This document shows positions 42,463-51,248 of a stretch of 64,000 nt of DNA, in pieces (the first letter of the stretch is position 1; each line of letters starts with the position of its first letter). This DNA is from Hymenobacter psychrophilus (lineage in GTDB: Bacteria > Bacteroidota > Bacteroidia > Cytophagales > Hymenobacteraceae), in assembly GCF_900107135.1 (NCBI RefSeq), contig NZ_FNOV01000013.1, forward strand, positions 1 through 64,000, in the 5' to 3' direction. A program made the position numbers and the translations under genes. The notes under the pieces were generated by a model. It had not been told where the DNA came from. It made no database searches and was given only the letters and a program-made list of their open reading frames with translations.

Positions 42463-43170
42463 CTATGCCCCTACTAAAAACACCGCCGGCTGCTTGTGGA
42501 TATCCGGTTTAGGACGCTTTCGCCAGCCGGCCACGGTATCGGTGACGATGAACTCGTTGGGGGCCGTGAGGCTGGCGGCCACGCAGAGCCGGGTGCCGGG
42601 GTGCAAGCCAGCAAGCAAATCATCCAGCAGTGGCAGGTTGCGGTAGGGCGTTTCGATGAACAACTGGGTCTGGTGGAGCTGCAGGGCCTGCTGCTCCAGT
42701 TTCTTGATGGCCGCCAGCCGCGGGCCCCGCTCAATGGGCAGGTAGCCGTGAAACGTGAAGCTCTGCCCGCTCATCCCCGAAGCCATCAGGGCCAGTAGCA
42801 GACTGCTGGGCCCTACCAGCGAGACCACCCGAATGCCCAACTGGTGGGCGCGGCGGGCCAGCTCGGCCCCCGGATCGGCAATGCCAGGGCAGCCAGCCTC
42901 TGAAATCACGCCTGCATCCTGGCCCTGCAGTACCGGTTGCAAGGCGGCCTGCACCTGCGCGTCGGTGCTGTCTTTGTCAATCACGCTGATGCGTAGCTGC
43001 TCGATGACGTGCTCGGGGGCCACGCGCTTGATAAAGCGGCGGGCCGTGCGGGCGTTTTCCACCAGAAAGCACGACAGCGCCGCCACCTGCGCCGATACCT
43101 GCGGCGGCAGCACCTGCGCCTCCGTATCGTCGGCCAGAATGGTAGGAATCAGATAAAGCGTGCCGGGCAT
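42463..43170 (-). CDS. SAM-dependent tetrapyrrole-type methyltransferase, RsmI-like
   Basis: The 235-residue protein has the tetrapyrrole methyltransferase fold seen in RsmI, with LYLIPTILADD near the N-terminus, GVISEAGCPGIADPGAEL around 88-105 and VSLVGPSSLLLALMASG. The segment FIETPYRNLPLLDDLL is conserved in RsmI (the enzyme that 2'-O-methylates 16S rRNA C1402). The N-terminus is shorter and the start PGTLYLIPT differs from classic RsmI, so it may be the shorter Bacteroidota paralogue. Target RNA is therefore inferred. It converges on feoB. Confidence 0.82.
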   Translation of the reverse strand: MPGTLYLIPTILADDTEAQVLPPQVSAQVAALSCFLVENARTARRFIKRVAPEHVIEQLRISVIDKDSTDAQVQAALQPVLQGQDAGVISEAGCPGIADPGAELARRAHQLGIRVVSLVGPSSLLLALMASGMSGQSFTFHGYLPIERGPRLAAIKKLEQQALQLHQTQLFIETPYRNLPLLDDLLAGLHPGTRLCVAASLTAPNEFIVTDTVAGWRKRPKPDIHKQPAVFLVGA

Positions 43171-43202
43171 AGCGGTGGGTAAATAGATGGATGACAGCTT
43201 AC

Positions 43203-43982
43203 TTATGAACCTATAAAGGCCTGCACCAGCCCGAATACCTCGTCGGGCTTTTCGGAATGCACCCAGTGGCCGGCATCGAGCACAGTAGCTACCTGCGAGT
43301 TGGGAAACAGGGCCGGAATGCCATGCAGCTTGTCTTCGGCGTCGATGTAATCGGAAGTGCCGCCATTAATGAACAGGGCCGGCTTGAGGAAAGGCTGCGC
43401 GCCCGTAATTTCGGTTCCGATGGCGGCCATTTCGGCCGTGAGCACGGGCAGATTGACGCGCCAGGCAAACGAGTTATCGTCTTGGCGGTACAGGTTTTTG
43501 AGCAGGAACTGCCGCACGCCGAAACTGGAAATGTGGCGGGCCAGCGCCTCGTCGGCGGCCTGGCGGCTGGTGCACTGCGTGAAATCAACCGAGTTCAAAC
43601 CGGCCAGAATGGCATCCTGATGGCGCATATCGGAGGCCCGAGGGGCAATATCCACCACAATAAGCTTGCCCAGGCGGTCGGGGTAGTCGAGGGCGAAGCG
43701 CATGGCTGCCTTGCCGCCCATGCTATGGCCAAGCAGCGTGGTTTCGGGCCCCAGGCCCAACTGGTCGAACAGGCCCAGCACATCGGCGGCCATGGCCGGG
43801 TAGGTGTGCTCGGGCGAATGGGGGGAGCGGCCGTGGTTGCGCAAATCGGCTGAAATAACCCGGTGGCCGGCTTCGGCCCAGCGACGGGCCAGCGTCTGCC
43901 AGTTATCAAGGGTGCCAAACAGGCCGTGCAGGATAACCAGCGGGGTGCCCTGCCCCATTTCGCGGTAGTGAAGTTGCAGCAT
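43203..43982 (-). CDS. alpha/beta-fold hydrolase, YbfF-like esterase
   Basis: The 259-residue enzyme has the oxyanion segment ILHGLFGTLDNWQTLARRWA (about 19-38), the nucleophile elbow LGHSMGGKAAM near residue 95, and a C-terminal catalytic His in LDAGHWVHSEKPDEV. These place it with YbfF-type esterases active on acyl-CoA or similar esters. The substrate is not known. A TTG three codons upstream is in frame, but the ATG at 43982 is more likely. It starts just six bases after a perfect -7 element. Confidence 0.87.
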   Translation of the reverse strand: MLQLHYREMGQGTPLVILHGLFGTLDNWQTLARRWAEAGHRVISADLRNHGRSPHSPEHTYPAMAADVLGLFDQLGLGPETTLLGHSMGGKAAMRFALDYPDRLGKLIVVDIAPRASDMRHQDAILAGLNSVDFTQCTSRQAADEALARHISSFGVRQFLLKNLYRQDDNSFAWRVNLPVLTAEMAAIGTEITGAQPFLKPALFINGGTSDYIDAEDKLHGIPALFPNSQVATVLDAGHWVHSEKPDEVFGLVQAFIGS

Positions 43983-43988
43983 AGGCTG

Positions 43989-43996
43989 CAAAAATA
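43989..43996 (-). promoter_or_regulatory. -7 element abutting the hydrolase start codon
   Basis: On the minus strand TATTTTTG matches TAnnTTTG exactly and ends six bases before the ATG. The arrangement is the same as at murF-alr and suggests a leaderless transcript. Confidence 0.5.
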
Positions 43997-44030
43997 GCGA
44001 AATGGGTTTGGGAGATACGGTGTTGGTTTC

Positions 44031-45947
44031 TTACTTCCCCGCGCCGCTGCCTTTCGCCTGCTCTTCGGCGGGGGCCGCCGGCAGCATAATGTGTACCGTA
44101 GTGCCTTGGCCGGGCGTGCTTTCGATGCGCAACGAACCGGCCTGCCGGCTGGCGAAGGCCCGGCACAGCAGCAGCCCCAGCCCCGTACCCGAGCGCGGGC
44201 CCTGCAAGGGCGGGGCCAGTGCCTCGGAGCGGTGCAAAGCGGCCAACTGCTCGGGCGATATACCCGAACCCGTATCCTCGACCCGCAACGCCATCTGCCC
44301 GGGCGGGCCGGGTGTCGCCACCAGCCGGATTTGCCCGCCGGAGGGGGTAAATTTGAGGGAATTGCCCACCAGGTTGCGCAAAATGGTCTGGGTCATGTGT
44401 GCATCGGCCCACAGCAGCAGCTCCGGCCCGGCTTCGAGGTGCAGGGTGATTTGCTTGGCTTCCAGGGCGTTGCTGTATAAGCGGCGCGTGTCTTCGAAAA
44501 GCTCGGCCACGGCCAGCACCCGCGGCCGGAAAGCCAGCTCGCCCGTCTGGTTGACCGCCCAGTTGAGAAGGTTATCGAGCAGGTGGTTGAGCTGCTGGGC
44601 TGATTGGCGCACCAGCTCGGGCAGGCGGCGCAGACCGGCCTCGTCGCCCTGGCGCAGATAGAAGTCAATCAGTTCGGTAACGCTGGCAAACGACGTGACG
44701 GGGCCGCGCAGGTCGTGGGCTACAATGGCATAAAGGCGGTCTTTGGAAGCGGCCACCTGGCGCAACTCGGCCGAGGTCTGTTCCAACGCCTGGTTGTTGG
44801 CCGAAAGCGCGGCGCGGCTACGGCGCAGCTTGGTATAAAGCAACCCGGCCCCGCCGAGGCCCAGCAGCAGGGCCACTATGGCGCCCACCTGAGCCCGGTT
44901 GCGCTGCTGCATTACGTTTTCGCGGTCGGTGAGCTGCTGAATGAGGCGTTCTTTGTCGGCCGTTTCGTAGCGGGTTTGCAGCGCCATAAGCGTTTGCAGG
45001 CGCGAGCGGCTGTTCAGGCTGTCGTTGAGGCTGCGAAACCGCCGCTGCCATTCATACGCCTGGTCGTATTGGCTGCGGGCGGCACTGATGTCGGCCAGCA
45101 GGCTGTAGGCATCGAGCACCCGCTCCTGGTAGCCAAGGCGGCGGGCCAGCACCAAAGCCCGGTGCGTGAGCTCGTCGGCCTCCTCCAGCTCATCATTGAG
45201 CAGCAGCACCGTGGCCAGCAGCTCCAGATGGCCGGCTTCGAAGCGCTGGTTGGGCAGTGGTTCCAGCAGGCTCACGGCTTTGCGCAGCAGTCCTTCGGCC
45301 GTACCCAGGCGTTCCATCTGCAAATAATAGGTGCCCATATTGGCCAGGTACAACGACTCGCCGGCCCGGTCGCCGTTGCGGCGGGCCAGCGCCAGCGCCC
45401 GGCGGGTGAAAAGCATGCCCCGCGAGCGATAACGCATAGTAAAATACAGGTTGCCCAGGTTGCCGAACAGCATCAGCTGCGAGCTTACCTGCACGCCCGG
45501 ATCGTAGGCGTAGCGCAAGGCCCGGCGGTAGTTACGCAGCGCGGCCGCCGTATCGTTGCGCTCGTGATACACGCTGCCCATCCCCGTGAAGCTGCGCACC
45601 AGCCCATCGTTGGAGCGTAATTGCCGGGCCAGCAGCAGGGCTTCCTGCTGCAACTCCAGCGCATGCGGGCCATCGGCCAGGTTGGCGTAGCAACTGGCCA
45701 GCGCCAGCAGCCCGCGCATCAGGCCGGGGCGGTCGGAGAGTTGCCGGGCCAGAATTACGCCCCGTTCACCGTAAGGTAGCGCCAGAGTGGGTTCGTTGTC
45801 GTGCAGAGCGTAGCACAGCTCATTCAGGAGGCGGACGCGGCCCGTGTCGGCCGGTTGGGTCCGTAGCTGCCGCTGCAGCGCGGGCACCGAAGCAGCCTGT
45901 CCCCACAGGCTGCTGAGCAGCAAGGCAACGAGGAAAAGGCAGCGCAT
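44031..45947 (-). CDS. TPR-containing sensor histidine kinase
   Basis: The protein (about 638 residues) has a signal peptide and a periplasmic array of TPR-like repeats (about 25-325), for example YGERGVILARQLSDRPGLM and LANMGTYYLQMERLGTAEGL. A coiled coil and one membrane segment (AQVGAIVALLLGLGGAGLLY, about 355-375) follow, then a HisKA domain with the phospho-His near 411 (IVAHDLRGPVTSFA) and an HATPase with N box LRNLVGNSLKFTP, DTGSGIS and GTGLGLLLC. No response regulator or receiver domain is adjacent, so it is an orphan kinase. The input signal is unknown. The C-terminal tail is Ala/Gly-rich. Confidence 0.9.
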   Translation of the reverse strand: MRCLFLVALLLSSLWGQAASVPALQRQLRTQPADTGRVRLLNELCYALHDNEPTLALPYGERGVILARQLSDRPGLMRGLLALASCYANLADGPHALELQQEALLLARQLRSNDGLVRSFTGMGSVYHERNDTAAALRNYRRALRYAYDPGVQVSSQLMLFGNLGNLYFTMRYRSRGMLFTRRALALARRNGDRAGESLYLANMGTYYLQMERLGTAEGLLRKAVSLLEPLPNQRFEAGHLELLATVLLLNDELEEADELTHRALVLARRLGYQERVLDAYSLLADISAARSQYDQAYEWQRRFRSLNDSLNSRSRLQTLMALQTRYETADKERLIQQLTDRENVMQQRNRAQVGAIVALLLGLGGAGLLYTKLRRSRAALSANNQALEQTSAELRQVAASKDRLYAIVAHDLRGPVTSFASVTELIDFYLRQGDEAGLRRLPELVRQSAQQLNHLLDNLLNWAVNQTGELAFRPRVLAVAELFEDTRRLYSNALEAKQITLHLEAGPELLLWADAHMTQTILRNLVGNSLKFTPSGGQIRLVATPGPPGQMALRVEDTGSGISPEQLAALHRSEALAPPLQGPRSGTGLGLLLCRAFASRQAGSLRIESTPGQGTTVHIMLPAAPAEEQAKGSGAGK

Positions 45948-46197
45948 CGGCAACAGATAAGGGAGAAATATTGCTTATGCTGGCACAGCTTGGCCCAGTC
46001 CCGACCCCAATAGTTAAATGTACTATTTTGTTGCTGCCAACCAACGCGTGGCCCACCGACTTATTTCATTGCTGCTGCTAACGCAACGTGTTGGCAATGG
46101 GTTGGCTGCCCGGCAGTAGCCCCACTAAGCTGTGAGGAGAAATGAACCTGAATATGCCCCGGCGGTCCGCAGCGCAGGGTTCGAAATGGGAGGATTT

Positions 46198-46791
46198 TCA
46201 CAGCCAGCAAATCCAGGCCTGGCGTTGCTCAAGCGGCGTATTGCGCAGAAACTCGGTTAGTGGCCGCAAATCAGTCAGCACCGAAGTCAGGGTGATGGTC
46301 TGCCCATTCTGCAGGTGCAAGCGCAGGTAGTCGTAGGGACTCCAGAAGGGGCGGCGCGAGCGGCAGATAACCCGCTCCACCCGTAACAAGTCGTGTTTTT
46401 CAAACGGAACCCGGGTGGAGTCCTCGTACACTTCCAACTGGTTCTGCTTGGGCTCGAAAACCAGCGTGGTGTTCAGGTTATGAGCGTAATACTGCGTGTG
46501 TAGCAGCAACGCCGGCCCCGCGAAGCCCAGCACTACCACCATCATAAACAGCAGTAGCACCCACTCGTGCGGAGCCAGGGTATCGGCATAAAAAAACGCC
46601 CCCAGAAATGGCAGCCCCACGCCCAGACACAGCAGCGGCCAGAACAGCAGCCGCAGTTGCCGCCCGTAACTAAGTTGGTAAACGTAGCTTTTGCGGCTGA
46701 AAATGCCCGTAAGCAGCCGTAGCGCCAGCACCAGCGCGGCTACCAGGGCGGCGGCCTCCAGCAGCGGCCGCAGAAAGGAAAGGAGCTTCAT
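46198..46791 (-). CDS. uncharacterised membrane protein with PH-like C-terminal domain
   Basis: I do not recognise a named family. The 197-residue protein has an N-terminal membrane segment (about 10-28) and two more (about 50-68 and 78-98). The C-terminal half (about 105-197) is soluble, with TTLVFEPKQNQLEVYEDSTR and a RLHLQNGQTITLTSVLTDLR segment that resembles a bacterial PH-like domain. It lies alone between the kinase and selD. It ends in Cys-Trp-Leu. Confidence 0.6.
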   Translation of the reverse strand: MKLLSFLRPLLEAAALVAALVLALRLLTGIFSRKSYVYQLSYGRQLRLLFWPLLCLGVGLPFLGAFFYADTLAPHEWVLLLFMMVVVLGFAGPALLLHTQYYAHNLNTTLVFEPKQNQLEVYEDSTRVPFEKHDLLRVERVICRSRRPFWSPYDYLRLHLQNGQTITLTSVLTDLRPLTEFLRNTPLEQRQAWICWL

Positions 46792-46907
46792 GCAAAGAGG
46801 TGGCTGAAAGGTGAAGGCGGCAGGAGCCAGGAACGCAGGATAAAGGGCAAGAACTGCACGAGCATTATTTTACCTCCCGCCCCTTATCCTGCGTCCAGGC
46901 ACCTAAA

Positions 46908-47954
46908 TCAGCTCACCAGAATCCAGGGCTCTTCGGCTTGATGGGCGCGCAGCCGGCCAAACGGCTCCAGCGCCAGCCCGTGCCGCTCGAATACGGCCCG
47001 CACGGTATCACGACCGGCCGGGTCTACGCACACGAGCAGGCCACCCGATGTCTGCGGGTCGCAGAGCCAGGCGCGCTGCTCGTCGGTTACGTCGCCTACT
47101 TTGTGGCCGTAAGAGTCCCAGTTGCGCACCGTTCCGCCCGGAATCGACTTCTGGGCATAATAGGCGGCGGCCTCCGGAATCAGCGGCACCTTATCAAACT
47201 CGATTTCGGCGGTCAGGTTGCTGCCCTCGCACACTTCGGCCAGGTGGCCCAGCAGCCCGAAACCCGTCACGTCGGTCATGGCCCGCACGGCTTCCAGCGG
47301 CCCCAAATCGGCCCCAATTTTATTGAGCATCATCATGCTCTGCGGAGCCAGTTGCTCGTCCTCGGGCCGCAGAATACCTTTTTTCTGGGCCGTCGTCAGC
47401 ATGCCCACGCCCAGCGGCTTGGTCAGGTACAGCTCGCAGCCGGCGGTGGCCGTGTCGTTTTGCTTGAGGTTTTTGATGTCGAGCAGTCCCGTTACGGCCA
47501 GCCCGAAAATGGGCTCCGGCGAGTCGATGCTGTGGCCGCCGGCCAGCGGAATGCCAGCCTCGGCACAGATGCTGCGGCTGCCCTCGATTACGCGGCGGGC
47601 CACTTCGGGCGGCAGCTTATCAATGGGCCAACCCAGCACGGCAATGGCCATAATGGGCCGCCCGCCCATGGCGTACACGTCCGAAATAGCGTTGGCCGAG
47701 GCAATGCGCCCGAAATCGTAGGCGTCATCGACGATGGGCATAAAGAAGTCGGTGGTGCTGATAACGGCCTGCCCACCCCCGATGTCGTACACGGCCGCAT
47801 CGTCGCGCGAGGCATTGCCCACCAGTAGCTTATCGTGGGTGGGCTGGGGCAGGCTGGTGTGCAGAATCTGGTCGAGCACCTTGGGCGCAATTTTGCAGCC
47901 GCATCCCGCACCGTGGCTGTATTGGGTCAGGCGGATTTTATCGGTTTCAGTCAT
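46908..47954 (-). CDS. selD: selenide, water dikinase
   Basis: The 348-residue enzyme makes selenophosphate from selenide and ATP. The catalytic pair is in GAGCGCKI (Cys18 and Lys21); the selenocysteine seen in some SelD proteins is a normal Cys here. The AIR-synthetase-like core carries ASRDDAAVYDI, TTDFFMPIVDDAYDFG, ANAISDVYAMGG and GGHSIDSPEPIFGLAVTG. DVTGFGLLGHL and CDPQTSGGLL are family signatures. mnmH lies 45 bp upstream in the same direction, so the pair forms one pathway unit in which SelD feeds MnmH. The ATG at 47954 was chosen. Confidence 0.96.
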   Translation of the reverse strand: MTETDKIRLTQYSHGAGCGCKIAPKVLDQILHTSLPQPTHDKLLVGNASRDDAAVYDIGGGQAVISTTDFFMPIVDDAYDFGRIASANAISDVYAMGGRPIMAIAVLGWPIDKLPPEVARRVIEGSRSICAEAGIPLAGGHSIDSPEPIFGLAVTGLLDIKNLKQNDTATAGCELYLTKPLGVGMLTTAQKKGILRPEDEQLAPQSMMMLNKIGADLGPLEAVRAMTDVTGFGLLGHLAEVCEGSNLTAEIEFDKVPLIPEAAAYYAQKSIPGGTVRNWDSYGHKVGDVTDEQRAWLCDPQTSGGLLVCVDPAGRDTVRAVFERHGLALEPFGRLRAHQAEEPWILVS

Positions 47955-47999
47955 GTCGTTCGTTGTAATTGGGTTTGCCCCGGCGGGGCGCATACCTGT

Positions 48000-49031
48000 T
48001 TAGCGCGCCATCGTAGAAAAGGCTTGTTGTGCCGCCCGTAGCACTAGGTCGGCGTTTGTCACCGGGTCGCAGGTGTCGGAGGGGACGGTGATGAAGGGGC
48101 GGCCGTCGAGGCCGTGCGAGTAGGTTTTGTCGTAGTAGTCGAGCACGAGGCTCACCATTTTGGGCATGTCGTTTTCGCCGATGGCCGACAGGGCTTCCTT
48201 GGTAGCCAGTCCGCCCAGGCGCTTACGGATGCGCAGGATGGAAGCGGCCAGCGCGGCTGGGTCCTGGCGGCCGTACTCTTCGGCCAGCTTGGCCACCCGC
48301 ACTTCGCGCGGAATTTCCAGCACCACCAGCGGGGCCATGCGCAACTGCTCGAACAGACCACCCGGCACCGCAACGCGCCCGATGCCGCGGCTTTCATCCT
48401 CGACCCAAAACGGGGCCTCGGCGGGCAAGGCGGCCAGTCGGGCGGCCAGGTCGTTCTCGAACTGCTCCTGCGTAGGCTGCTCGGGCTGGCCAATGCTGCC
48501 GAAGGCTGAGCCCTTGTGCGACGCCAGCCCTTCGAGGTCGAGCATGGGCTGCTGTTGAGCGGCCAGCGCGTGCAGCACGTCGGTTTTGCCCGAGCCCGTG
48601 AGGCCACCCAGCACCCACATAGCCCGGGGCAGCTCGAACTCGGCCAGCGCCCAGTGGCGGTAATCCTTGTAGCCCTTATCGAGTAGCTGCACCTTAAAAC
48701 CGGCCAGCTCCAGCAGCCACTGCACAGCTCCCGAGCGCATGCCGCCGCGCCAGCAATGCACGCGCACCTGTTTGTTCGAGGCCAGCTTGCCGGCCTGCTT
48801 CACCAACTGGCTCATGCGGGGCCCGAACAAATCGAGACCCAGCAGTACGGCCTTGTCTTGGCTCTGCTGCTTATAGGTAGTACCGATGCGAGCCCGCTCG
48901 TCGTCGGTAAACAACGGAAAGCTCAGGGCCCCCGGAATGTGCCCCTGCGCGTACTCGACCGGCGCCCGCACATCCAGAATGGGCCCGTTGGCGTCAGTTT
49001 GCAGAAAATCGGGCAGGGTGAGACGGGGCAT
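48000..49031 (-). CDS. mnmH: tRNA 2-selenouridine synthase
   Basis: The 343-residue protein (SelU) replaces the sulfur of 2-thiouridine at tRNA position 34 with selenium. Residues about 1-125 form a rhodanese domain with the catalytic Cys93 in VHCWRGGMRSGAVQWL. A P-loop domain follows with GGLTGSGKT (142-150). Later GQPEQPTQEQFENDLAARL and WVEDESRGIG are conserved. It is co-directional with selD downstream. No selA, selB or tRNA-Sec was seen in the window. Confidence 0.96.
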   Translation of the reverse strand: MPRLTLPDFLQTDANGPILDVRAPVEYAQGHIPGALSFPLFTDDERARIGTTYKQQSQDKAVLLGLDLFGPRMSQLVKQAGKLASNKQVRVHCWRGGMRSGAVQWLLELAGFKVQLLDKGYKDYRHWALAEFELPRAMWVLGGLTGSGKTDVLHALAAQQQPMLDLEGLASHKGSAFGSIGQPEQPTQEQFENDLAARLAALPAEAPFWVEDESRGIGRVAVPGGLFEQLRMAPLVVLEIPREVRVAKLAEEYGRQDPAALAASILRIRKRLGGLATKEALSAIGENDMPKMVSLVLDYYDKTYSHGLDGRPFITVPSDTCDPVTNADLVLRAAQQAFSTMAR

Positions 49032-49035
49032 TTCT

Positions 49036-49151
49036 TTGAATTAGGAATTGAGAATTAAAAGTTAAAAACGAGTTTCCAGGACAACTAAAACGCAAGCGAG
49101 GTGCGCAGGAGAGCGTCCATTTTCAATTTCTTGCTTTTAGTTTTTAATTGA
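49036..49151. repeat. AT-rich AATTAAAAA-family inverted repeat
   Basis: Between the mnmH start and the pdxJ stop, GAATTGAGAATTAAAAGTTA and its inverse-like partner (TTTCAATTTCTTGCTTTTAG and following) face each other. The match is imperfect. The right part overlaps the last codons of pdxJ. Confidence 0.5.
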
Positions 49152-49862
49152 AGTCAGGCAGCGCTTATACAGCTGCACCGTGTTTTCCAGCCCCAGGTAC
49201 AGCGCATCGCACACCAACGCGTGGCCGATGCTTACCTCGGCCAGGCCGGGCAGGTTATGGGCCATGTAAGCGAGGTTGTCGAGGTCGAGGTCGTGACCGG
49301 CGTTGAGGCCTAGGCCGAGCTGCTGGGCCAGCTGGGCGGCTTCGCGGTAGGGGGCTAGGGCAGCTTCGCGGTCGGCGTGGTAGCGGCTGGCGTAGTCTTC
49401 GGTATAGAGCTCGATGCGGTCGGTGCCGGTGGTAGCGGCGGCGCGCACCAACTCGGGCACGGGGTCGAGGAAGATGCTCACCCGGCAGCCCAGGCCTTTC
49501 AGCTCAGTCACGATGTCGCGCAGGTAATCCTGATGCTCTATCGTGTTCCAACCGGCGTTGGAGGTAATAGCATCGGGCGCATCGGGCACCAGCGTCACCT
49601 GCTCGGGCCGCACTTCGCGCACCAAATCCAGGAAATCGGGCGTCGGGTTGCCCTCCACGTTCAGCTCGGTTTTTACTACGGCCTTCAGGTCGCGCACATC
49701 CTGGTAACGAACGTGGCGCTCATCGGGGCGCGGGTGCACCGTAATGCCTTCAGCTCCGAACCGCTCCATGTCGCGGGCTGCCTGCAGCAAATCGGGGCGG
49801 TTATGGCCGCGGGCATTCCGCAGGGTGGCTATTTTATTTATGTTTACGCTAAGCTTCGTCAT
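49137..49862 (-). CDS. pdxJ: pyridoxine 5'-phosphate synthase
   Basis: The 241-residue TIM-barrel enzyme joins 3-amino-1-hydroxyacetone phosphate and deoxyxylulose phosphate to give pyridoxine phosphate. KLSVNINKIATLRNARG at the start, EGITVHPRPDERHVRYQDV, KTELNVEGNP and LNAGHDLDLDNL are all family signatures, with the catalytic His in GITVHPRPDERH. Length fits (about 240). It is divergent from yqeY. The frame is open 28 codons further upstream, but homology begins at the ATG at 49862. Confidence 0.96.
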   Translation of the reverse strand: MTKLSVNINKIATLRNARGHNRPDLLQAARDMERFGAEGITVHPRPDERHVRYQDVRDLKAVVKTELNVEGNPTPDFLDLVREVRPEQVTLVPDAPDAITSNAGWNTIEHQDYLRDIVTELKGLGCRVSIFLDPVPELVRAAATTGTDRIELYTEDYASRYHADREAALAPYREAAQLAQQLGLGLNAGHDLDLDNLAYMAHNLPGLAEVSIGHALVCDALYLGLENTVQLYKRCLTSIKN

Positions 49863-50004
49863 ACCGGGGGCAGGCTGAAGGAAAAGTAAGGGCCGTAAAG
49901 ATACGTAGCCCCAACAGCCCGGGCGTGTTTTGGTTGAAGCCGGCACCCGTAGCCCCGCATCCAGGATTAAGCCGTAATTTTACCTCCTCCTTATCCCCTG
50001 AACT

Positions 50005-50469
50005 ATGTCCCTGAAAGAAACCATCGACGCCGACATCAAAAAAGCCATGCTGGCCAAAGACAAGCTGCGCCTGACGACGCTGCGCAGCATCAAGTCGCAG
50101 ATACTGCTGGCCGAAACGGCCGAGGGCCAGCACGGGGCGGCCCTCACTTCTGATGCCGAAATGAAGCTGCTCACCAAGCAGGCCAAGCAGCGCCGCGAGG
50201 CCGCGCAAACTTACAACGAGCAGTTCCGCTCCGACCTGGAAGAAGTCGAGCTCAACGAGCTGGCCATCATCGAGGAGTACCTGCCCCAGCAGCTTTCGGA
50301 AGCCGAATTGGTGGAGAAACTGGTGCACATCATCCAGCGCGTGGGCGCCACTGGCCCCTCCGACCTGGGTAAGGTAATGGGCGTAGCTGCCCGCGAGCTG
50401 GCCGGCCTGGCCGATGGCCGTCTTATCTCCCAAACCGTCAGCAACCTGCTCAACAACACCAACTTCTAG
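50005..50469 (+). CDS. GatB/YqeY domain protein
   Basis: The 154-residue all-helical protein matches YqeY: SLKETIDADIKKAMLAKDKL, RLTTLRSIKSQILLAE and AIIEEYLPQQLSEAELVEKL, then GVAARELAGLADGRLISQTV. The domain resembles the tRNA-binding tail of GatB, but stand-alone YqeY proteins have no proven role. A -7-like TAATTTTA lies about 22 bases upstream of the ATG. cvpA follows after 148 bp containing a degraded repeat. Confidence 0.93.
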   Translation: MSLKETIDADIKKAMLAKDKLRLTTLRSIKSQILLAETAEGQHGAALTSDAEMKLLTKQAKQRREAAQTYNEQFRSDLEEVELNELAIIEEYLPQQLSEAELVEKLVHIIQRVGATGPSDLGKVMGVAARELAGLADGRLISQTVSNLLNNTNF

Positions 50470-50514
50470 CAAATTTGCAGGAATAGTGCAGCGCACGCGA
50501 CTGGCTCCCACTCG

Positions 50515-50575
50515 CCGTTGAACGGTCTGTAATTGAAACGTTTAATGGCGGGCGGGGGCAAGCTCTGTGTCCTGC
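50515..50575. repeat. degraded GTAGGGGCGGGGC-family repeat
   Basis: TTGAACGG, a variable spacer, then GGCGGGCGGGGGCAAGCTCT, follows the order of the right half of the 23666-23763 repeat (TTGAACGG ... GGCGGGAGGGGGCAAGCTCT). The terminal CCCCTACGGC part is lost. It sits directly upstream of cvpA. Confidence 0.65.
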
Positions 50576-50617
50576 ACCGTTCCATTAGCAGGGCCCCCGA
50601 ATCCCACGCCCCAAACC

Positions 50618-51139
50618 ATGTCTACCTTCGATATTTTCCTGCTGATTCCGCTGGGGATTGGGGCGGTGCAGGGCTACCGGCGCGGTTTGGTGCTGGAAGT
50701 GGCCACATTGCTGGCTTTGATCCTGGGGCTGGTAGGCGGGCTGGCCCTGCTCAACGATGCTATTCCGCTGGTGCGGGAGTACGTGGGCGAGGCGTTTGGG
50801 CTGCTGCCGCTGGTATCGTTCGTGCTCGTGTTTGCCGCCATCGGCTGGGGCGTGCATCTGCTGAGCGGCTTGCTTAAAACGGCCGTACACCTCACGCCGT
50901 TGGGGTTTCTCGATAACGTGGGCGGAGCTGTGGGCGGGATGCTCAAGTGGGTGCTGGGCCTGAGTTTGCTGCTCTATGGCGTAGAGTCGGCCGGCCTGCC
51001 GCTCATCTCGCCCCAGCTGGCCGCCGATTCGCAGGTGCTGCCCTTCGTGCGCGAGGCCACGCCCGTCGCCCTGCAAATAGTGGGTTTCGTGCTGCCCTTT
51101 GCCAGCACGTTGCTCAGCCGCCTGCGGGAAGTATTTTAG
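50618..51139 (+). CDS. CvpA family membrane protein
   Basis: The 173-residue inner-membrane protein has four segments, with MSTFDIFLLIPLGIGAVQGY and the GYRRGL loop typical of CvpA, then GFLDNVGGAVGGMLKWVLGL. In enterobacteria CvpA is needed for colicin V export and bile-salt resistance; in Bacteroidota the role is unknown. The start at 50618 matches family N-termini. It leads the group cvpA, trpG, hydrolase on the plus strand. Confidence 0.9.
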   Translation: MSTFDIFLLIPLGIGAVQGYRRGLVLEVATLLALILGLVGGLALLNDAIPLVREYVGEAFGLLPLVSFVLVFAAIGWGVHLLSGLLKTAVHLTPLGFLDNVGGAVGGMLKWVLGLSLLLYGVESAGLPLISPQLAADSQVLPFVREATPVALQIVGFVLPFASTLLSRLREVF

Positions 51140-51248
51140 ATTTAGCGCCTGGTGCTTCGTTGGTAGTGCTCAGGTCGTGCGAGAAAGCCCGCCCGGAAAA
51201 TCATCTGACTAAGCTCCCAAAGCCAAGCACTAAGCTCTGACTAAACAT

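Noticed and set aside
44031..45947. Two-component system with a partner regulator
   Set aside because: Neither neighbouring gene has a receiver or DNA-binding domain, so only an orphan kinase can be supported.
46908..47954. SelD as a selenoprotein
   Set aside because: The catalytic position is encoded as a normal Cys (Cys18), with no in-frame TGA.
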